Origin: Oscillospiraceae bacterium
GTDB taxonomy: Bacteria; Bacillota; Clostridia; Oscillospirales; Ruminococcaceae
Assembly (NCBI GenBank): GCA_016295145.1
Contig: JAEDLR010000033.1
Location: 1-22,843 of the forward strand
Length of the DNA: 22,843 nucleotides
Reading direction: 5' to 3'
Part shown: in pieces, positions 1 to 7,707 of the stretch
Layout of the letters: each line of letters opens with the position of its first letter
Position numbering within the stretch: the first letter of the stretch is position 1
Notes under the pieces: model-generated
What the model was told of the DNA's origin: nothing
The model's input: the letters and a program-made list of their open reading frames with translations, nothing else
Database searches by the model: none
Program-made: the position numbers and the translations under genes

Positions 1-212
1 GCGCGCCAGGTGATTCTGCCCTTTGTAAGATCATAGGGCGACATCTCAACGGTAACGTGGTCACCGGGAACGATGCGGATATAGTTCGTTCTCAGCTTGC
101 CGGAGATATGCGCCAGAATCACATGATTGTTCTTCAGCTCGACTTTGAACATCGCATTGGGCAATGCTTCGGTGACAACACCCTCTACCTCAATGACATC
201 CTGTTTCGACAT
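1..212 (-). CDS. infA: Translation initiation factor IF-1 (3' end cut by window)
   Basis: IF-1 is the small OB-fold protein that binds the 30S A site during initiation. The translation begins MSKQDVIEVEGVVTEALPNA and continues through the family core (FKVEL, GKLRTNYIRI, PGDHVTVEMSPYDLTKGRITWR). Seventy complete codons are visible and the family is usually about 72 residues, so only the last few are missing. The ATG at 210-212 is preceded by a GGAGG seven to eight bases away, and that site lies inside the end of the upstream KOW gene, which overlaps this gene by 23 nt. The position after map and the KOW gene is the normal Firmicute order, with rpmJ, rpsM and rpsK expected beyond the window. 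Confidence 0.96.
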   Translation of the reverse strand, partial: MSKQDVIEVEGVVTEALPNAMFKVELKNNHVILAHISGKLRTNYIRIVPGDHVTVEMSPYDLTKGRITWR

Positions 213-513
213 CGTCGATGACCTCCTTACGACCTGAGTCGTTCAATCTGGTTCGATCTGCCTTTGTCGGCTGCATGGGTGCCAGTGCTTTCCGCAGCTG
301 GCAGTCGTTCATGCCATCCAACTTCAGAACATGATCGGTTTTCTGCACATGAACGGAATTCTTCCGCTTGGGATGTGCAAGCTTTCTGCGCTGCCCGTCT
401 GCGATGAACAGATCTCTGCCATCGACTGCAGCCACTACGAAAAAGCGACCGGCATCTCTGCCTGCCTTTGCCAGTACCACGGTACCAACGGGACAGGTTA
501 TTTTCTGCTCCAT
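190..513 (-). CDS. KOW-domain RNA-binding protein (L14e-like), map-infA linker gene
   Basis: A 107-residue protein whose N-terminal half (about residues 5-40, GTVVLAKAGRDAGRFFVVAAVDG then a short DLFIADG strand) reads as a KOW motif of the kind found in ribosomal protein L14e and in the small uncharacterised protein commonly encoded between map and infA in Clostridia. The basic segment RRKLAHPKRKNS fits RNA contact. An RNA or ribosome-associated role is inferred from the family and the operon; no precise role is established. The ATG has a GGAGG seven bases upstream. The C-terminal part is low in recognisable features, and its last 23 nt overlap infA and carry infA's ribosome-binding site, which suggests translational coupling. 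Confidence 0.85.
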   Translation of the reverse strand: MEQKITCPVGTVVLAKAGRDAGRFFVVAAVDGRDLFIADGQRRKLAHPKRKNSVHVQKTDHVLKLDGMNDCQLRKALAPMQPTKADRTRLNDSGRKEVIDDVETGCH

Positions 514-526
514 GCCAGCTCCTCCG

Positions 527-1276
527 TCAAGGCAGCGTCAAAATCACGGGGCCGTCTGCGGTAATCAGCACCTCGTGCTCAAAATGCGCCGAGAGCGATC
601 CGCTTTTGGTAATCACGGTCCATCCATCGGGCAACTGAATGATCTCATCGCCAACGGCGTTAATCATCGGTTCGATGCAGATGGTCATTCCCTGCACCAG
701 ACGCATACCGTGCCCCGGTTTGCCGTGGTTGGGAACTTCCGGCTCCTCGTGGAGATTCCGTCCGATTCCGTGTCCGCAATACTGCTTCACAATGCCGTAG
801 CCTCGCTCTCTGCAATATGCCTCCACGGTGTGGGAGATATCGCCCAGCCGCGCACCGATGTTTGCAACCTTGATTGCTTCGTAAAGACTTTCCTCAGTCG
901 TTTGCAGCAATGCCTTTGCCTCGGGAGAAATCTCCCCCACGGCAAAAGTATAGCAGGTATCGCTGTGAAAGCCCTTATAAAAGGCACCAACATCAACGCT
1001 GACGATATCACCCTCGGCGACTCTCCGGTGATCGGAGGGAATACCGTGAATGACCTCGTTATTGACCGACACACAAGCACTGGCGGGAAAACCGCCGTAC
1101 CCAAGAAAACTGGGCTTTGCACCGTGCGCCGTGATTTCGCGGTGAATAATCTTGTCAATATCCTTGGTTGTCATTCCGGGGCGGATCTTCTGACCCACAA
1201 CCTGTAACGCATTGGCTGCGATCTTACCGGCTTCACGCATCTTTTCGATATCGGAAGCACTCTTGATTGTGACCAT
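527..1276 (-). CDS. map: Methionine aminopeptidase, type I
   Basis: Removes the initiator methionine from nascent proteins in the cytoplasm. The 249-residue product has the complete dinuclear metal site of the family: Asp95 (SVDVGAF), Asp106 (HSDTC), His169 (CGHGIG), Glu202 (CIEPM) and Glu233 (HFEHE), plus the substrate-side His78 (VIHGIP). It lacks an N-terminal zinc-finger or SH3 extension, so it is the short type Ia form. The ATG follows a GAGGGGAG site. It lies 18 nt after adk and 13 nt before the KOW gene, within the standard secY-adk-map-infA block. Confidence 0.97.
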   Translation of the reverse strand: MVTIKSASDIEKMREAGKIAANALQVVGQKIRPGMTTKDIDKIIHREITAHGAKPSFLGYGGFPASACVSVNNEVIHGIPSDHRRVAEGDIVSVDVGAFYKGFHSDTCYTFAVGEISPEAKALLQTTEESLYEAIKVANIGARLGDISHTVEAYCRERGYGIVKQYCGHGIGRNLHEEPEVPNHGKPGHGMRLVQGMTICIEPMINAVGDEIIQLPDGWTVITKSGSLSAHFEHEVLITADGPVILTLP

Positions 1277-1294
1277 CGAAACTCCCCTCTTCCA

Positions 1295-1933
1295 TCAGTC
1301 GTTGACACCCAAAGCCTCAAACACGAGCTTTGTGGTATCTGCGACTTCCTCCTGACCCTCAACGGTCAGAAGCTTACCGGTCTTTCCGTAAAACTCCTTG
1401 AGCGGAGCCGTCTTTTCGCGGTAAACCGCCAGGCGGGAAAGCACCGTTTCGGGAGCGTCATCAGCGCGTTGCACGGTTTTCGCACCGCACTTGTCGCAAA
1501 CGTCCTCAACCGCAGTGGGCTTATACTCGATGTGGTAAGACGCACCGCAAGCCTCGCACACGCGACGGCCGGACATTCTTGCGCAGATTCGCTCATCGGG
1601 AACATAAATCTCCAGTACCTTGTCGATGTTCACGCCCATGGTATCCAGAGCCTCAGCCTGCGCGACTGTACGGGGGAACCCATCCAGAATGAAGCCTTTT
1701 GCGGCATCTGGTTCGGCAATGCGATCTTTGAGAATACCGATGACGATCTCATCAGAAACCAATGCGCCGCTGTCCATCGCCTCTTTTGCCTGCAAGCCCA
1801 GTGCCGTGCCGTTTTTGACGGCTTCACGAAGCATATTGCCGGTAGAGATCTGCGGAATGCCAAGCTTAGCGGAGATCGCTTCTGCCTGTGTACCCTTGCC
1901 TGCGCCGGGGGCGCCCAAAAGAATCAGATTCAT
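1295..1933 (-). CDS. adk: Adenylate kinase (zinc-LID type)
   Basis: Interconverts ATP + AMP and 2 ADP in the cytosol. The 212-residue sequence shows the P-loop GAPGAGKGT (residues 7-15), the AMP-binding STGNMLR and GFILDGFPRT segments, and a long LID domain. The LID has four cysteines in two CxxC pairs (126/129 and 146/149), the structural zinc site typical of Gram-positive adenylate kinases. The length matches the family. The ATG is preceded by GGAGG with five bases between. It is 16 nt downstream of secY. Confidence 0.98.
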   Translation of the reverse strand: MNLILLGAPGAGKGTQAEAISAKLGIPQISTGNMLREAVKNGTALGLQAKEAMDSGALVSDEIVIGILKDRIAEPDAAKGFILDGFPRTVAQAEALDTMGVNIDKVLEIYVPDERICARMSGRRVCEACGASYHIEYKPTAVEDVCDKCGAKTVQRADDAPETVLSRLAVYREKTAPLKEFYGKTGKLLTVEGQEEVADTTKLVFEALGVND

Positions 1934-1949
1934 AGCAGCCTCCTATTAC

Positions 1950-3293
1950 TTAGTCGAGGAAGCCCTTATGATGACGCATCATCATCTGGGATTCCAAAGT
2001 ACGGACAGTTTCAATGGCAACGCTGACCACGATGAGAATGGAAGTACCACTCATAGCCGAAACATTCAGTCTGGTAATGCGCAGGAAGATGATCGGGAAA
2101 ATTGCGATAATACCCAGATACACTGCACCGACCAAAGTCAGCTTGGAGAGGACCCTCTGGATGTAGTCAGAGGTAGGCTTGCCAGGGCGAATGCCGGGAA
2201 TGCCGCCATTGGACTGACGCAGATTGTTTGCAATCTCAATCGGATTATACTGCATCGAAACATAGAAGAAGTTGAATGCGATAATCAGAATGAAGTAGAG
2301 AATTGCATAAGGGATGCTCTGCATATTGAAGAAGTTGATGAAGTAGTAGTAGATCTTCTCGCCCAGGCCCGTATCCTCAGTAATCACCTTGACCGGCTCG
2401 CGGATCATGGCGATGGTAGAGGGCAGGGACATAAAGCTCATTGCGAAGATGATCGGCATAACGCCGGACATACATACCTTGATGGGCAGGTGGGAGGACT
2501 GACCGCCATACTGCTTTCTGCCAACAACACGCTTTGCGTACTGCACGGGAATGCGGCGCTCTGCCTCGTTCATGATGACGATTCCCACGATCATTGCCAC
2601 AAAAATGACGGCGTAAACCAACACCAGTGCAAAGTAGTTCTTGGGGTCATCAATCACCAGACCTGCCAGTCTGCCAACTTCTTCAGGCAATCTTGCAACG
2701 ATACCGGCAAAGAGAATCATGGAGATACCGTTGCCGATGCCGCGCTCATTGATACGGTTACCCATCCAAATAATCAACGAAGAACCGGCAATAAAACAGC
2801 CGATGATGACGAACATTGCGAAGATGCCTTCTCCGCCGGTGGTATACAAAACAGCGGATTTACCGTCATCGCCCTTGATATTCTTCAGTGTAAGGTAGTA
2901 GGCGACTGCCATGAAGGCTGCCAGACCCAGTGCCACAAAGGAAGAAATCACATTGAGCTTCTTTCTGCCTTCCTCGCCCTCCTGCTGAAGTCGTTCCAGC
3001 GGAGGCAGTGCGTAAGTCAGCAGTTGAATGATAATGCTTGCGTTGATAGTAGGGGTAACACCCAGGGAAAACAGTGTGGCTTTGGAAAGCGCACCACCGG
3101 TAAGAATGTTCAGGTACTCAAGGAAGTTGCCGCCCTGCGCCTTTTGCTCCATCCAGGAAACAACCACGGACGTATCGAGGAACGGAACGGTAATTGCACT
3201 TCCCAAGCGGAAAATCACGATGATAAACAGTGTGAACAGGATCTTCTTGCGGATATCCGGAATCTTCCATGCGTTAGCCATGGTTTTGAACAC
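1950..3293 (-). CDS. secY: Preprotein translocase channel subunit SecY
   Basis: The pore subunit of the SecYEG translocon, exporting unfolded proteins across the cytoplasmic membrane; in this organism it would also carry the dockerin enzymes encoded further along. The 447-residue protein begins MFKTMANAWKIPDIRKKILF, as in the family, and has about ten hydrophobic segments. The plug and first-helix region (ITVPFLDTSVV), ERGIGNGISMILF and the GIRPGKPTSDYI loop are recognisable. The start codon is GTG (3291-3293). Its ribosome-binding site (GAGG) lies in the last codons of rplO, whose stop is only one base upstream. The upstream GTG is preferred over the ATG four codons in because of this spacing. 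Confidence 0.97.
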   Translation of the reverse strand: MFKTMANAWKIPDIRKKILFTLFIIVIFRLGSAITVPFLDTSVVVSWMEQKAQGGNFLEYLNILTGGALSKATLFSLGVTPTINASIIIQLLTYALPPLERLQQEGEEGRKKLNVISSFVALGLAAFMAVAYYLTLKNIKGDDGKSAVLYTTGGEGIFAMFVIIGCFIAGSSLIIWMGNRINERGIGNGISMILFAGIVARLPEEVGRLAGLVIDDPKNYFALVLVYAVIFVAMIVGIVIMNEAERRIPVQYAKRVVGRKQYGGQSSHLPIKVCMSGVMPIIFAMSFMSLPSTIAMIREPVKVITEDTGLGEKIYYYFINFFNMQSIPYAILYFILIIAFNFFYVSMQYNPIEIANNLRQSNGGIPGIRPGKPTSDYIQRVLSKLTLVGAVYLGIIAIFPIIFLRITRLNVSAMSGTSILIVVSVAIETVRTLESQMMMRHHKGFLD

Positions 3294-3294
3294 A

Positions 3295-3738
3295 CTACAT
3301 CACCTCAGCTTTCCCGCCTGCCTTCTCGATTTTTTCTGCTGCTGCCGCAGAGAATTTCGCAGCTTTCACGGTCAGCTTTGCAGTCAGGTCACCGTTGCCC
3401 AGAACCTTTACACCGCCGTTCTCGATCTTCTTGAGCAGACCGGAAGCGATCAGCAACTCAGTATCCACAACAGTGCCGTCAACGAAGCGATTCAGATCGC
3501 CGACATTAACGGTGGAATAGCGAGTAGCGAAAATGTTGTTGAAGCCGCGTTTCGGAATGCGTCTTGCAAGAGGCATCTGGCCGCCTTCAAAACCGATTCT
3601 AACGCCGCCGCCGGAACGGGCATTCTGACCCTTGTGGCCTTTGCCAGCAGTCTTGCCGTTACCGGAACCGTGTCCTCTGCCGACTCTCTTAACCGCGCGG
3701 TTGGAGTCAGCAGCAGGAGTCAATTCATGAATCTTCAA
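3295..3738 (-). CDS. rplO: 50S ribosomal protein L15 (uL15)
   Basis: Large-subunit protein with a Gly-rich, basic extended N-terminal arm that threads into 23S rRNA. The arm is seen here as GRGHGSGNGKTAGKGHKGQNARSG-type sequence at about residues 19-43, followed by the globular domain ending KAGGKAEVM. The 147-residue length is normal. The start codon is TTG (3736-3738), supported by a GGAGG nine bases upstream and by alignment of MKIHELTPA with the family N-terminus. Its 3' end supplies the ribosome-binding site of secY. Confidence 0.97.
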   Translation of the reverse strand: MKIHELTPAADSNRAVKRVGRGHGSGNGKTAGKGHKGQNARSGGGVRIGFEGGQMPLARRIPKRGFNNIFATRYSTVNVGDLNRFVDGTVVDTELLIASGLLKKIENGGVKVLGNGDLTAKLTVKAAKFSAAAAEKIEKAGGKAEVM

Positions 3739-3757
3739 TGGTTCGCACCTCCTTGCA

Positions 3758-3934
3758 TTAAGCTTCAGTTACCTCAACGAGGTGGGAAATCTTACGGACT
3801 TTGCCCTGTGTCTGCGCATTATCGGGCTGCGTGGTGCAGTCACCGATCTTGCGAAGACCAAGAGAATGAGCAGTTGCAATCTGGTCCTGCTTGCAGCCGA
3901 TCAGACTCTTGACGAGCTTTACATTCTTTGCCAT
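3758..3934 (-). CDS. rpmD: 50S ribosomal protein L30 (uL30)
   Basis: A 58-residue ORF (MAKNVKLVKSLIGCKQDQIA at the start, KVRKISHLVEVTEA at the end) that fits bacterial L30. It has the family's first strand (VKLVKSLIG), the central HSLGLRKIGD segment and the final strand around the V-R-K-I-SHLV motif. It sits between rpsE and rplO, exactly where rpmD is expected. The ATG at 3932-3934 lies 20 nt after rpsE with an AGGAGTGAGC-like site upstream. The stop is TAA at 3758-3760. Confidence 0.95.
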   Translation of the reverse strand: MAKNVKLVKSLIGCKQDQIATAHSLGLRKIGDCTTQPDNAQTQGKVRKISHLVEVTEA

Positions 3935-3954
3935 AACAGCTCACTCCTAACCGA

Positions 3955-4458
3955 TTATTTGCCGAAAATCTCAGCAGTTGTCTTGCCGCGCTTCTCAGCA
4001 ACAGACTTCGCGTCGGTGCACTCCATCAAACCGTTGATGGTGGCACGCACAACATTGAAGGGGTTGTTGGAGCGCTGGCTCTTGGTACGGATATCCTGGA
4101 TACCAGCAACCTCGATGACCGCACGAACGGGACCACCCGCGATAACACCGGTACCGGGGGCAGCGGGCATCATCAAAACGCGGCCTGCGCCGAACTTGCC
4201 TACTACCTCGTGAGGAATGGTCGTACCACGGAGGGAAATGCGAACAAGATTCTTCTTTGCATCTTCGATGCCCTTGCGGATAGCGTCCGGCACTTCACCG
4301 GACTTGCCCATGCCGAAGCCAACAACGCCGTTTCCGTCGCCTACAACAACCAGGGCAGAGAATTTCATGATGCGGCCGCCCTTCACCGTCTTGCTAACAC
4401 GGTTGATGGAAACGACCTTCTCCATAAGCTCCATATTGGATGCGTCAATCAGTGCCAA
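3955..4458 (-). CDS. rpsE: 30S ribosomal protein S5 (uS5)
   Basis: Small-subunit protein near the mRNA entry channel, involved in decoding fidelity. The 167-residue product has the N-terminal double-stranded RNA-binding domain (VVSINRVSKTVKGGRIMKFSA, GDGNGVVGFGMGKSGEVPDAI) and the C-terminal S5 fold (PAAPGTGVIAGGPVRAVIE). The start codon is TTG (4456-4458), because an AAGGAGGG lies about seven bases before it and no comparable site precedes the ATG at residue 9. Residues around the ribosomal-ambiguity loop look ordinary. Confidence 0.97.
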   Translation of the reverse strand: MALIDASNMELMEKVVSINRVSKTVKGGRIMKFSALVVVGDGNGVVGFGMGKSGEVPDAIRKGIEDAKKNLVRISLRGTTIPHEVVGKFGAGRVLMMPAAPGTGVIAGGPVRAVIEVAGIQDIRTKSQRSNNPFNVVRATINGLMECTDAKSVAEKRGKTTAEIFGK

Positions 4459-4475
4459 TCGAATTCCCTCCTTCT

Positions 4476-4835
4476 TTAGAACTGCAGCCCGTTCTCGCGG
4501 GCGCCGTCTGCAAGCTCCTGCACTCTGCCGTGATACAGGTAACCGCCGCGGTCAAATACCACATTGGAAATACCCTTATCAGCAGCCTTCTTGGCGATCG
4601 CGGCGCCAACCATACGTGCGCCTTCCTTATTGCCGCCATTGCCCTCAAAGCCCTTATCCTGGCTGGATGCGGAAACGATGGTCACACCGTTCACATCATC
4701 AATCAGCTGTGCGTAGATGTGCTTTGTGGAGCGATATACGCTCAGTCTGGGGCGCTCGGGCGTGCCGGAGATCTTAGCGCGAACTCTGCGATGTCTCTTG
4801 AGACGGGCTTTGTTGCTGTCAATTTTCTTTACCAT
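4476..4835 (-). CDS. rplR: 50S ribosomal protein L18 (uL18)
   Basis: Binds 5S rRNA with L5 in the central protuberance. The 119-residue sequence matches the family throughout: basic N-terminus (NKARLKRHRRVRAKISGT), PERPRLSVYRSTKHIYAQ, and the C-terminal DRGGYLYHGRVQELADGARE. The ATG has an AAAGGTG site seven to eight bases upstream. It lies between rplF and rpsE with short gaps of about 18 nt. Confidence 0.97.
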   Translation of the reverse strand: MVKKIDSNKARLKRHRRVRAKISGTPERPRLSVYRSTKHIYAQLIDDVNGVTIVSASSQDKGFEGNGGNKEGARMVGAAIAKKAADKGISNVVFDRGGYLYHGRVQELADGARENGLQF

Positions 4836-4853
4836 AGCAATTCACCTTTCTCC

Positions 4854-5402
4854 TTATTTCTTGCCCTTGCCGGCTTTGCCTTCCTTACGGATGATATACT
4901 CGCCCTCGTAGCGGATGCCCTTGCCCTTGTAAGGCTCGGGGGGGCGCTTCTCGCGGACTTCAGCGGCAAACTGACCAACGACCTGCTTGTCGTAACCGTT
5001 GATGACAATCTTGTTTGCGTTGGGTACATCAATGGTGATGCCGTCGATTTCAGGGATGATGACCTGGTGGGAGTAGCCAAGGTTCATAACCAGCTTCTTG
5101 CCGTCCTTTGTAGCACGGTAACCAACACCTTCGATGACCAGTGTCTTGCTGTAGCCTTCGCTTACGCCATGGATCATGTTTGCGATCAGGGTTCTGGTCA
5201 GACCGTGCAGTGCGCGGCTTTCATTCAGATCATTGGGGCGTGTCACGGTGATCTGTGCGCCCTCAACAGCAATCTTCATTGCTGCGTTTGCCTGATAGCT
5301 GTTCTCGCCCTTGGGGCCCTTTACGGTAACGAGGTTCTTCTCGTCAACAGTAACGGTAACGCCAGCGGGAATCGCGATAGGCAGTCTTCCGATTCTTGAC
5401 AT
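4854..5402 (-). CDS. rplF: 50S ribosomal protein L6 (uL6)
   Basis: Large-subunit protein near the factor-binding site. The 182-residue product carries the two tandem L6 domains: SRIGRLPIAIPAGVTV with VKGPKGE at the N-terminus, and the second repeat around GYRATKDGKKLVMNLGYSH. The family C-terminal signature KRPPEPYKGKGIRYEGE appears about 30 residues before the end. The ATG at 5400-5402 has GGGAGG eight bases upstream. Length and order (rpsH-rplF-rplR) are normal. Confidence 0.97.
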   Translation of the reverse strand: MSRIGRLPIAIPAGVTVTVDEKNLVTVKGPKGENSYQANAAMKIAVEGAQITVTRPNDLNESRALHGLTRTLIANMIHGVSEGYSKTLVIEGVGYRATKDGKKLVMNLGYSHQVIIPEIDGITIDVPNANKIVINGYDKQVVGQFAAEVREKRPPEPYKGKGIRYEGEYIIRKEGKAGKGKK

Positions 5403-5416
5403 TGTACGATCCTCCC

Positions 5417-5815
5417 TTACCAGATATAAGCGAGCACTTCACCGCCGACATTCAGCTCTCTGGCCTTCTTGTCGGTCATGATGCCCTTGGAAGTGGAAAC
5501 GATGACAATGCCCAGACCCTTACGAACCTTCGGCATATCCTCGCAGCTGCTGTAAATACGCAGACCGGGCTTAGATACGCGGCGAAGACCGCTGATGACA
5601 GGCGTTCTGTTATCGCTGTACTTCAGGTTGATGCGGATGATACCCTGCTTGCCGTCCTCGATGACCTGGAAGCTCTTGATGTAACCCTCGTCCAGCAGGA
5701 TCTGGGTAATCGCCTTCTTCATGTTGGAAGCAGGAATGTCAACCGTGGCGTGCTTTGCGGTATTTGCATTGCGGATTCGAGTCAACAGATCCGCGATTGT
5801 ATCGGAAATTTGCAT
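5417..5815 (-). CDS. rpsH: 30S ribosomal protein S8 (uS8)
   Basis: A primary 16S rRNA-binding protein, and in E. coli the translational repressor of the spc operon. The 132-residue protein starts MQISDTIADLLTRIRNANTA and ends with the conserved C-terminal RNA-binding segment, STSKGIMTDKKARELNVGGEVLAYIW, seen here at about residues 107-132. The ATG has a GGAGG nine bases upstream. Whether S8 autoregulates here is unknown; no copy of its 16S site was recognised by eye in the upstream spacer. Confidence 0.97.
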   Translation of the reverse strand: MQISDTIADLLTRIRNANTAKHATVDIPASNMKKAITQILLDEGYIKSFQVIEDGKQGIIRINLKYSDNRTPVISGLRRVSKPGLRIYSSCEDMPKVRKGLGIVIVSTSKGIMTDKKARELNVGGEVLAYIW

Positions 5816-5844
5816 GCCGAATGACCTCCTATTCTATCGTCGGT

Positions 5845-6030
5845 TTACCAGCTAGCCTTCTTGACACCGGGGATCTGACCGTCGTGTGCAAGCTCTCTGA
5901 AGCAAATTCGGCAAATACCGAACTTTCTGAGATAGGCATGGGGTCTGCCGCAGATTTTGCATCTGTTGTATGCACGTGTAGAGAACTTTGGTGCTCTCTG
6001 CTGCTTTAAAATCATAGCTTTCTTTGCCAT
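5845..6030 (-). CDS. rpsZ: 30S ribosomal protein S14, zinc-binding short form (uS14, type Z)
   Basis: A 61-residue S14 of the short zinc-dependent type common in Gram-positives. It has two CxxC pairs, CKICGRPH and CRICFRE, which form the zinc ribbon, and the family pattern MAKKAMILKQQRAPKFSTRAY at the start. The ATG at 6028-6030 follows GGAGG with five bases between. It sits between rplE and rpsH in the usual order. A zinc-independent paralogue, if any, is not in the window. Confidence 0.97.
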   Translation of the reverse strand: MAKKAMILKQQRAPKFSTRAYNRCKICGRPHAYLRKFGICRICFRELAHDGQIPGVKKASW

Positions 6031-6043
6031 ATGCTCCTCCTGA

Positions 6044-6583
6044 TTACTTGGCGAAGGGTGCGCCCAGAAGCGTAAGCAGCTCCTTGGCCTCTTCGTCGGT
6101 GGATGCAGTGGTAATGAAGTTGATATCCATACCGCGCACCTTATCGATCTTGTCGTACTCGATCTCAGGGAAGATCAACTGCTCTTTGAGGCCGGTGGAG
6201 TAATTGCCCTTGCCGTCAAAGGAGTTGGGGTTGATACCGCGGAAATCGCGAACACGGGGGAATGCAACATTGAACAGCTTATCAACGAAATCCCACATCT
6301 TCTCGCCGCGAAGTGTTACCTTTACGCCGATGGGCATACCCTCACGGAGCTTGAAGTTTGCAACAGACTTCTTTGCGCGGCATACAACAGGCTTTTGACC
6401 GGTGATCAAGCCCAGATCGTTCATAATTGCGTCGATTGCCTTGGCGTTTTCCTTGGCTTCACCTGCGCCAACATTAATAACGACCTTCTCAAGACGAGGC
6501 AGCTGCATCACATTCTTGTAGCCAAACTTCTTCATCAGTGCCGGAGCAACGGTGCCGGCATAATATTCCTTCAATCTAGCCAT
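6044..6583 (-). CDS. rplE: 50S ribosomal protein L5 (uL5)
   Basis: Binds 5S rRNA and contacts the P-site tRNA and S13. The 179-residue product has family motifs NVMQLPRLEKVVINVGAGEA, GQKPVVCRAKKSVANFKLREGMPIG and the C-terminal GMDINFITTASTDEEAKELL. Two ATG codons are adjacent (6584-6586 and 6581-6583). The AAGGAG site lies four bases before the first and seven before the second, so the second is chosen, but a one-residue-longer form is possible. Confidence 0.96.
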   Translation of the reverse strand: MARLKEYYAGTVAPALMKKFGYKNVMQLPRLEKVVINVGAGEAKENAKAIDAIMNDLGLITGQKPVVCRAKKSVANFKLREGMPIGVKVTLRGEKMWDFVDKLFNVAFPRVRDFRGINPNSFDGKGNYSTGLKEQLIFPEIEYDKIDKVRGMDINFITTASTDEEAKELLTLLGAPFAK

Positions 6584-6598
6584 CATCGTTCTCCTTTA

Positions 6599-6946
6599 TC
6601 ATTCAAATGTAGCGTTGCACTCTTTGCAAACGCGGAACTTCTTGCCATCCTTCACAGAATGACCGACTCTGGTGGGCTTGCCGCACTTGGGGCAAACAAG
6701 CTGCACCTTGCAGGCGTAGATCGGGGACTCAGCCTTCACGATACCGCCCTGCTGGCCAACTCTGGTAGGCTTGACGTGCTTGGTGATCATCTTGAAGCCT
6801 TCAACGATGACCTTGCCCTCCTTGGGGCTGACTGCTACGACCTTGCCGGTGCGCAGCGTCTTCTTATCGACATCGGAGTACTTGTCGCTGGGCTTGCCAA
6901 CGCGAAGCACTACGGTATCGCCGGTCTTAACATGAACCTTATTCAT
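6599..6946 (-). CDS. rplX: 50S ribosomal protein L24 (uL24) with C-terminal zinc ribbon
   Basis: An early-assembly 23S rRNA-binding protein with a KOW domain, seen here as VKTGDTVVLRVGKPSDK and GKVVAVSPKEGKVIVEG. The C-terminal half has two CxxC pairs (CPKC and CKEC) separated by about 20 residues, a zinc-ribbon-like extension found in many bacterial L24 proteins. The reading frame is open twelve codons further upstream. The ATG at 6944-6946 is chosen because a GGAGGT lies eight bases before it and the product then begins MNKVHVKTGD as in the family. The length is 115 residues. Confidence 0.95.
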   Translation of the reverse strand: MNKVHVKTGDTVVLRVGKPSDKYSDVDKKTLRTGKVVAVSPKEGKVIVEGFKMITKHVKPTRVGQQGGIVKAESPIYACKVQLVCPKCGKPTRVGHSVKDGKKFRVCKECNATFE

Positions 6947-6962
6947 CTGCGAGTACCTCCAA

Positions 6963-7331
6963 TCAAAGGACTTCCGGTGCAAGGCTGAGGATCTTCACAT
7001 AGTCGTGGTCTCTCAGCTCTCTGGCCACCGGTCCGAAAATACGGGTGCCCTTGGGGGTCTTGTCTTCTTTGATGATGACTGCGGCATTCTCATCAAAACG
7101 AATGTAAGTGCCGTCTTCTCTGCGAAGGCCCTTCGCAGAACGAACGATAACGGCCTTAACAACGTCACCCTTCTTTACAACGCCGCCGGGTGCTGCTTTC
7201 TTAACGGAAGCGACAACAACATCACCGATGTTTGCGTACCGTCTGCGGGTACCGCCCAGCACACGGATGCACATAAGCTCCTTTGCGCCGGTGTTGTCGG
7301 CTACCTTTAAGTAGGATTGCATCTGAATCAC
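6963..7331 (-). CDS. rplN: 50S ribosomal protein L14 (uL14)
   Basis: Large-subunit protein at the subunit interface. The 122-residue sequence is fully typical: YLKVADNTGAKELMCIRVLGG, GDVVVASVKKAAPGGVVKKGDVVKAVIVR and GTRIFGPVARELRD. The start codon is GTG (7329-7331) with GGGAGG eight bases upstream; the ATG three codons later is too far from that site. It is separated from rpsQ by a 92-nt spacer with an inverted repeat, longer than most junctions in the operon. Confidence 0.97.
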   Translation of the reverse strand: MIQMQSYLKVADNTGAKELMCIRVLGGTRRRYANIGDVVVASVKKAAPGGVVKKGDVVKAVIVRSAKGLRREDGTYIRFDENAAVIIKEDKTPKGTRIFGPVARELRDHDYVKILSLAPEVL

Positions 7332-7367
7332 AGCAATTTCCTCCCTTTACGGTTTGCACAGAATCCG

Positions 7368-7390
7368 ACAGACGGTTTCCAACCGTTTGT
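7368..7390 (-). repeat. Inverted repeat in the rpsQ-rplN spacer
   Basis: ACGGTT and AACCGT arms (7372-7377 and 7381-7386) are separated by three bases. The outer bases extend this to a ten-position stem with one mismatch. It lies in the 92-nt spacer between rpsQ and rplN. No U-run follows on the transcribed strand, so it is not a plain terminator. It may be an mRNA hairpin that affects rplN translation or RNA processing. Confidence 0.5.
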
Positions 7391-7423
7391 TTTGGGTTCC
7401 GTGCCATCATTCTTACAGCGAGA

Positions 7424-7690
7424 TTATTTCGCCTTCTCGATGATGCTTACGACGCGCCATCTCTTATCCTTGGAAAGCGGGCGGGTCTCCATCAACAGAA
7501 CGCGATCACCGACGCGGCACTCATTGTTCTCATCATGCGCCTTCAGGTGTACGGTACGCTTCACGATCTTCTTATACAGAGGATGTGCAACATTGTCGAT
7601 GATAGCGACAACAACCGTTTTATCCATCTTATCGCTGATGACCTTGCCGGTACGGGTCTTTCTCAGGTTTCTCTCCATGGTCTCACTCAC
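7424..7690 (-). CDS. rpsQ: 30S ribosomal protein S17 (uS17)
   Basis: A primary 16S rRNA-binding OB-fold protein. The 88-residue sequence shows the family pattern RKTRTGKVISDKMDKTVVVA, HPLYKKIVKRT and the GDRVLLMETRPLSKDKRW segment. The start is GTG (7688-7690), seven bases after GGAGG. The ATG at residue 5 would sit 19 bases away and is less likely. It is 17 nt downstream of rpmC. Confidence 0.96.
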   Translation of the reverse strand: MSETMERNLRKTRTGKVISDKMDKTVVVAIIDNVAHPLYKKIVKRTVHLKAHDENNECRVGDRVLLMETRPLSKDKRWRVVSIIEKAK

Positions 7691-7707
7691 GATGATTCCT
7701 CCTTCAC

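Noticed and set aside
1620..3434. 604-codon open frame on the plus strand opposite adk, secY and rplO
   Set aside because: It is antisense to three unmistakable genes, has a His/Gln/Asp-biased composition typical of a shadow frame, and has no family-like motif or credible ribosome-binding site.
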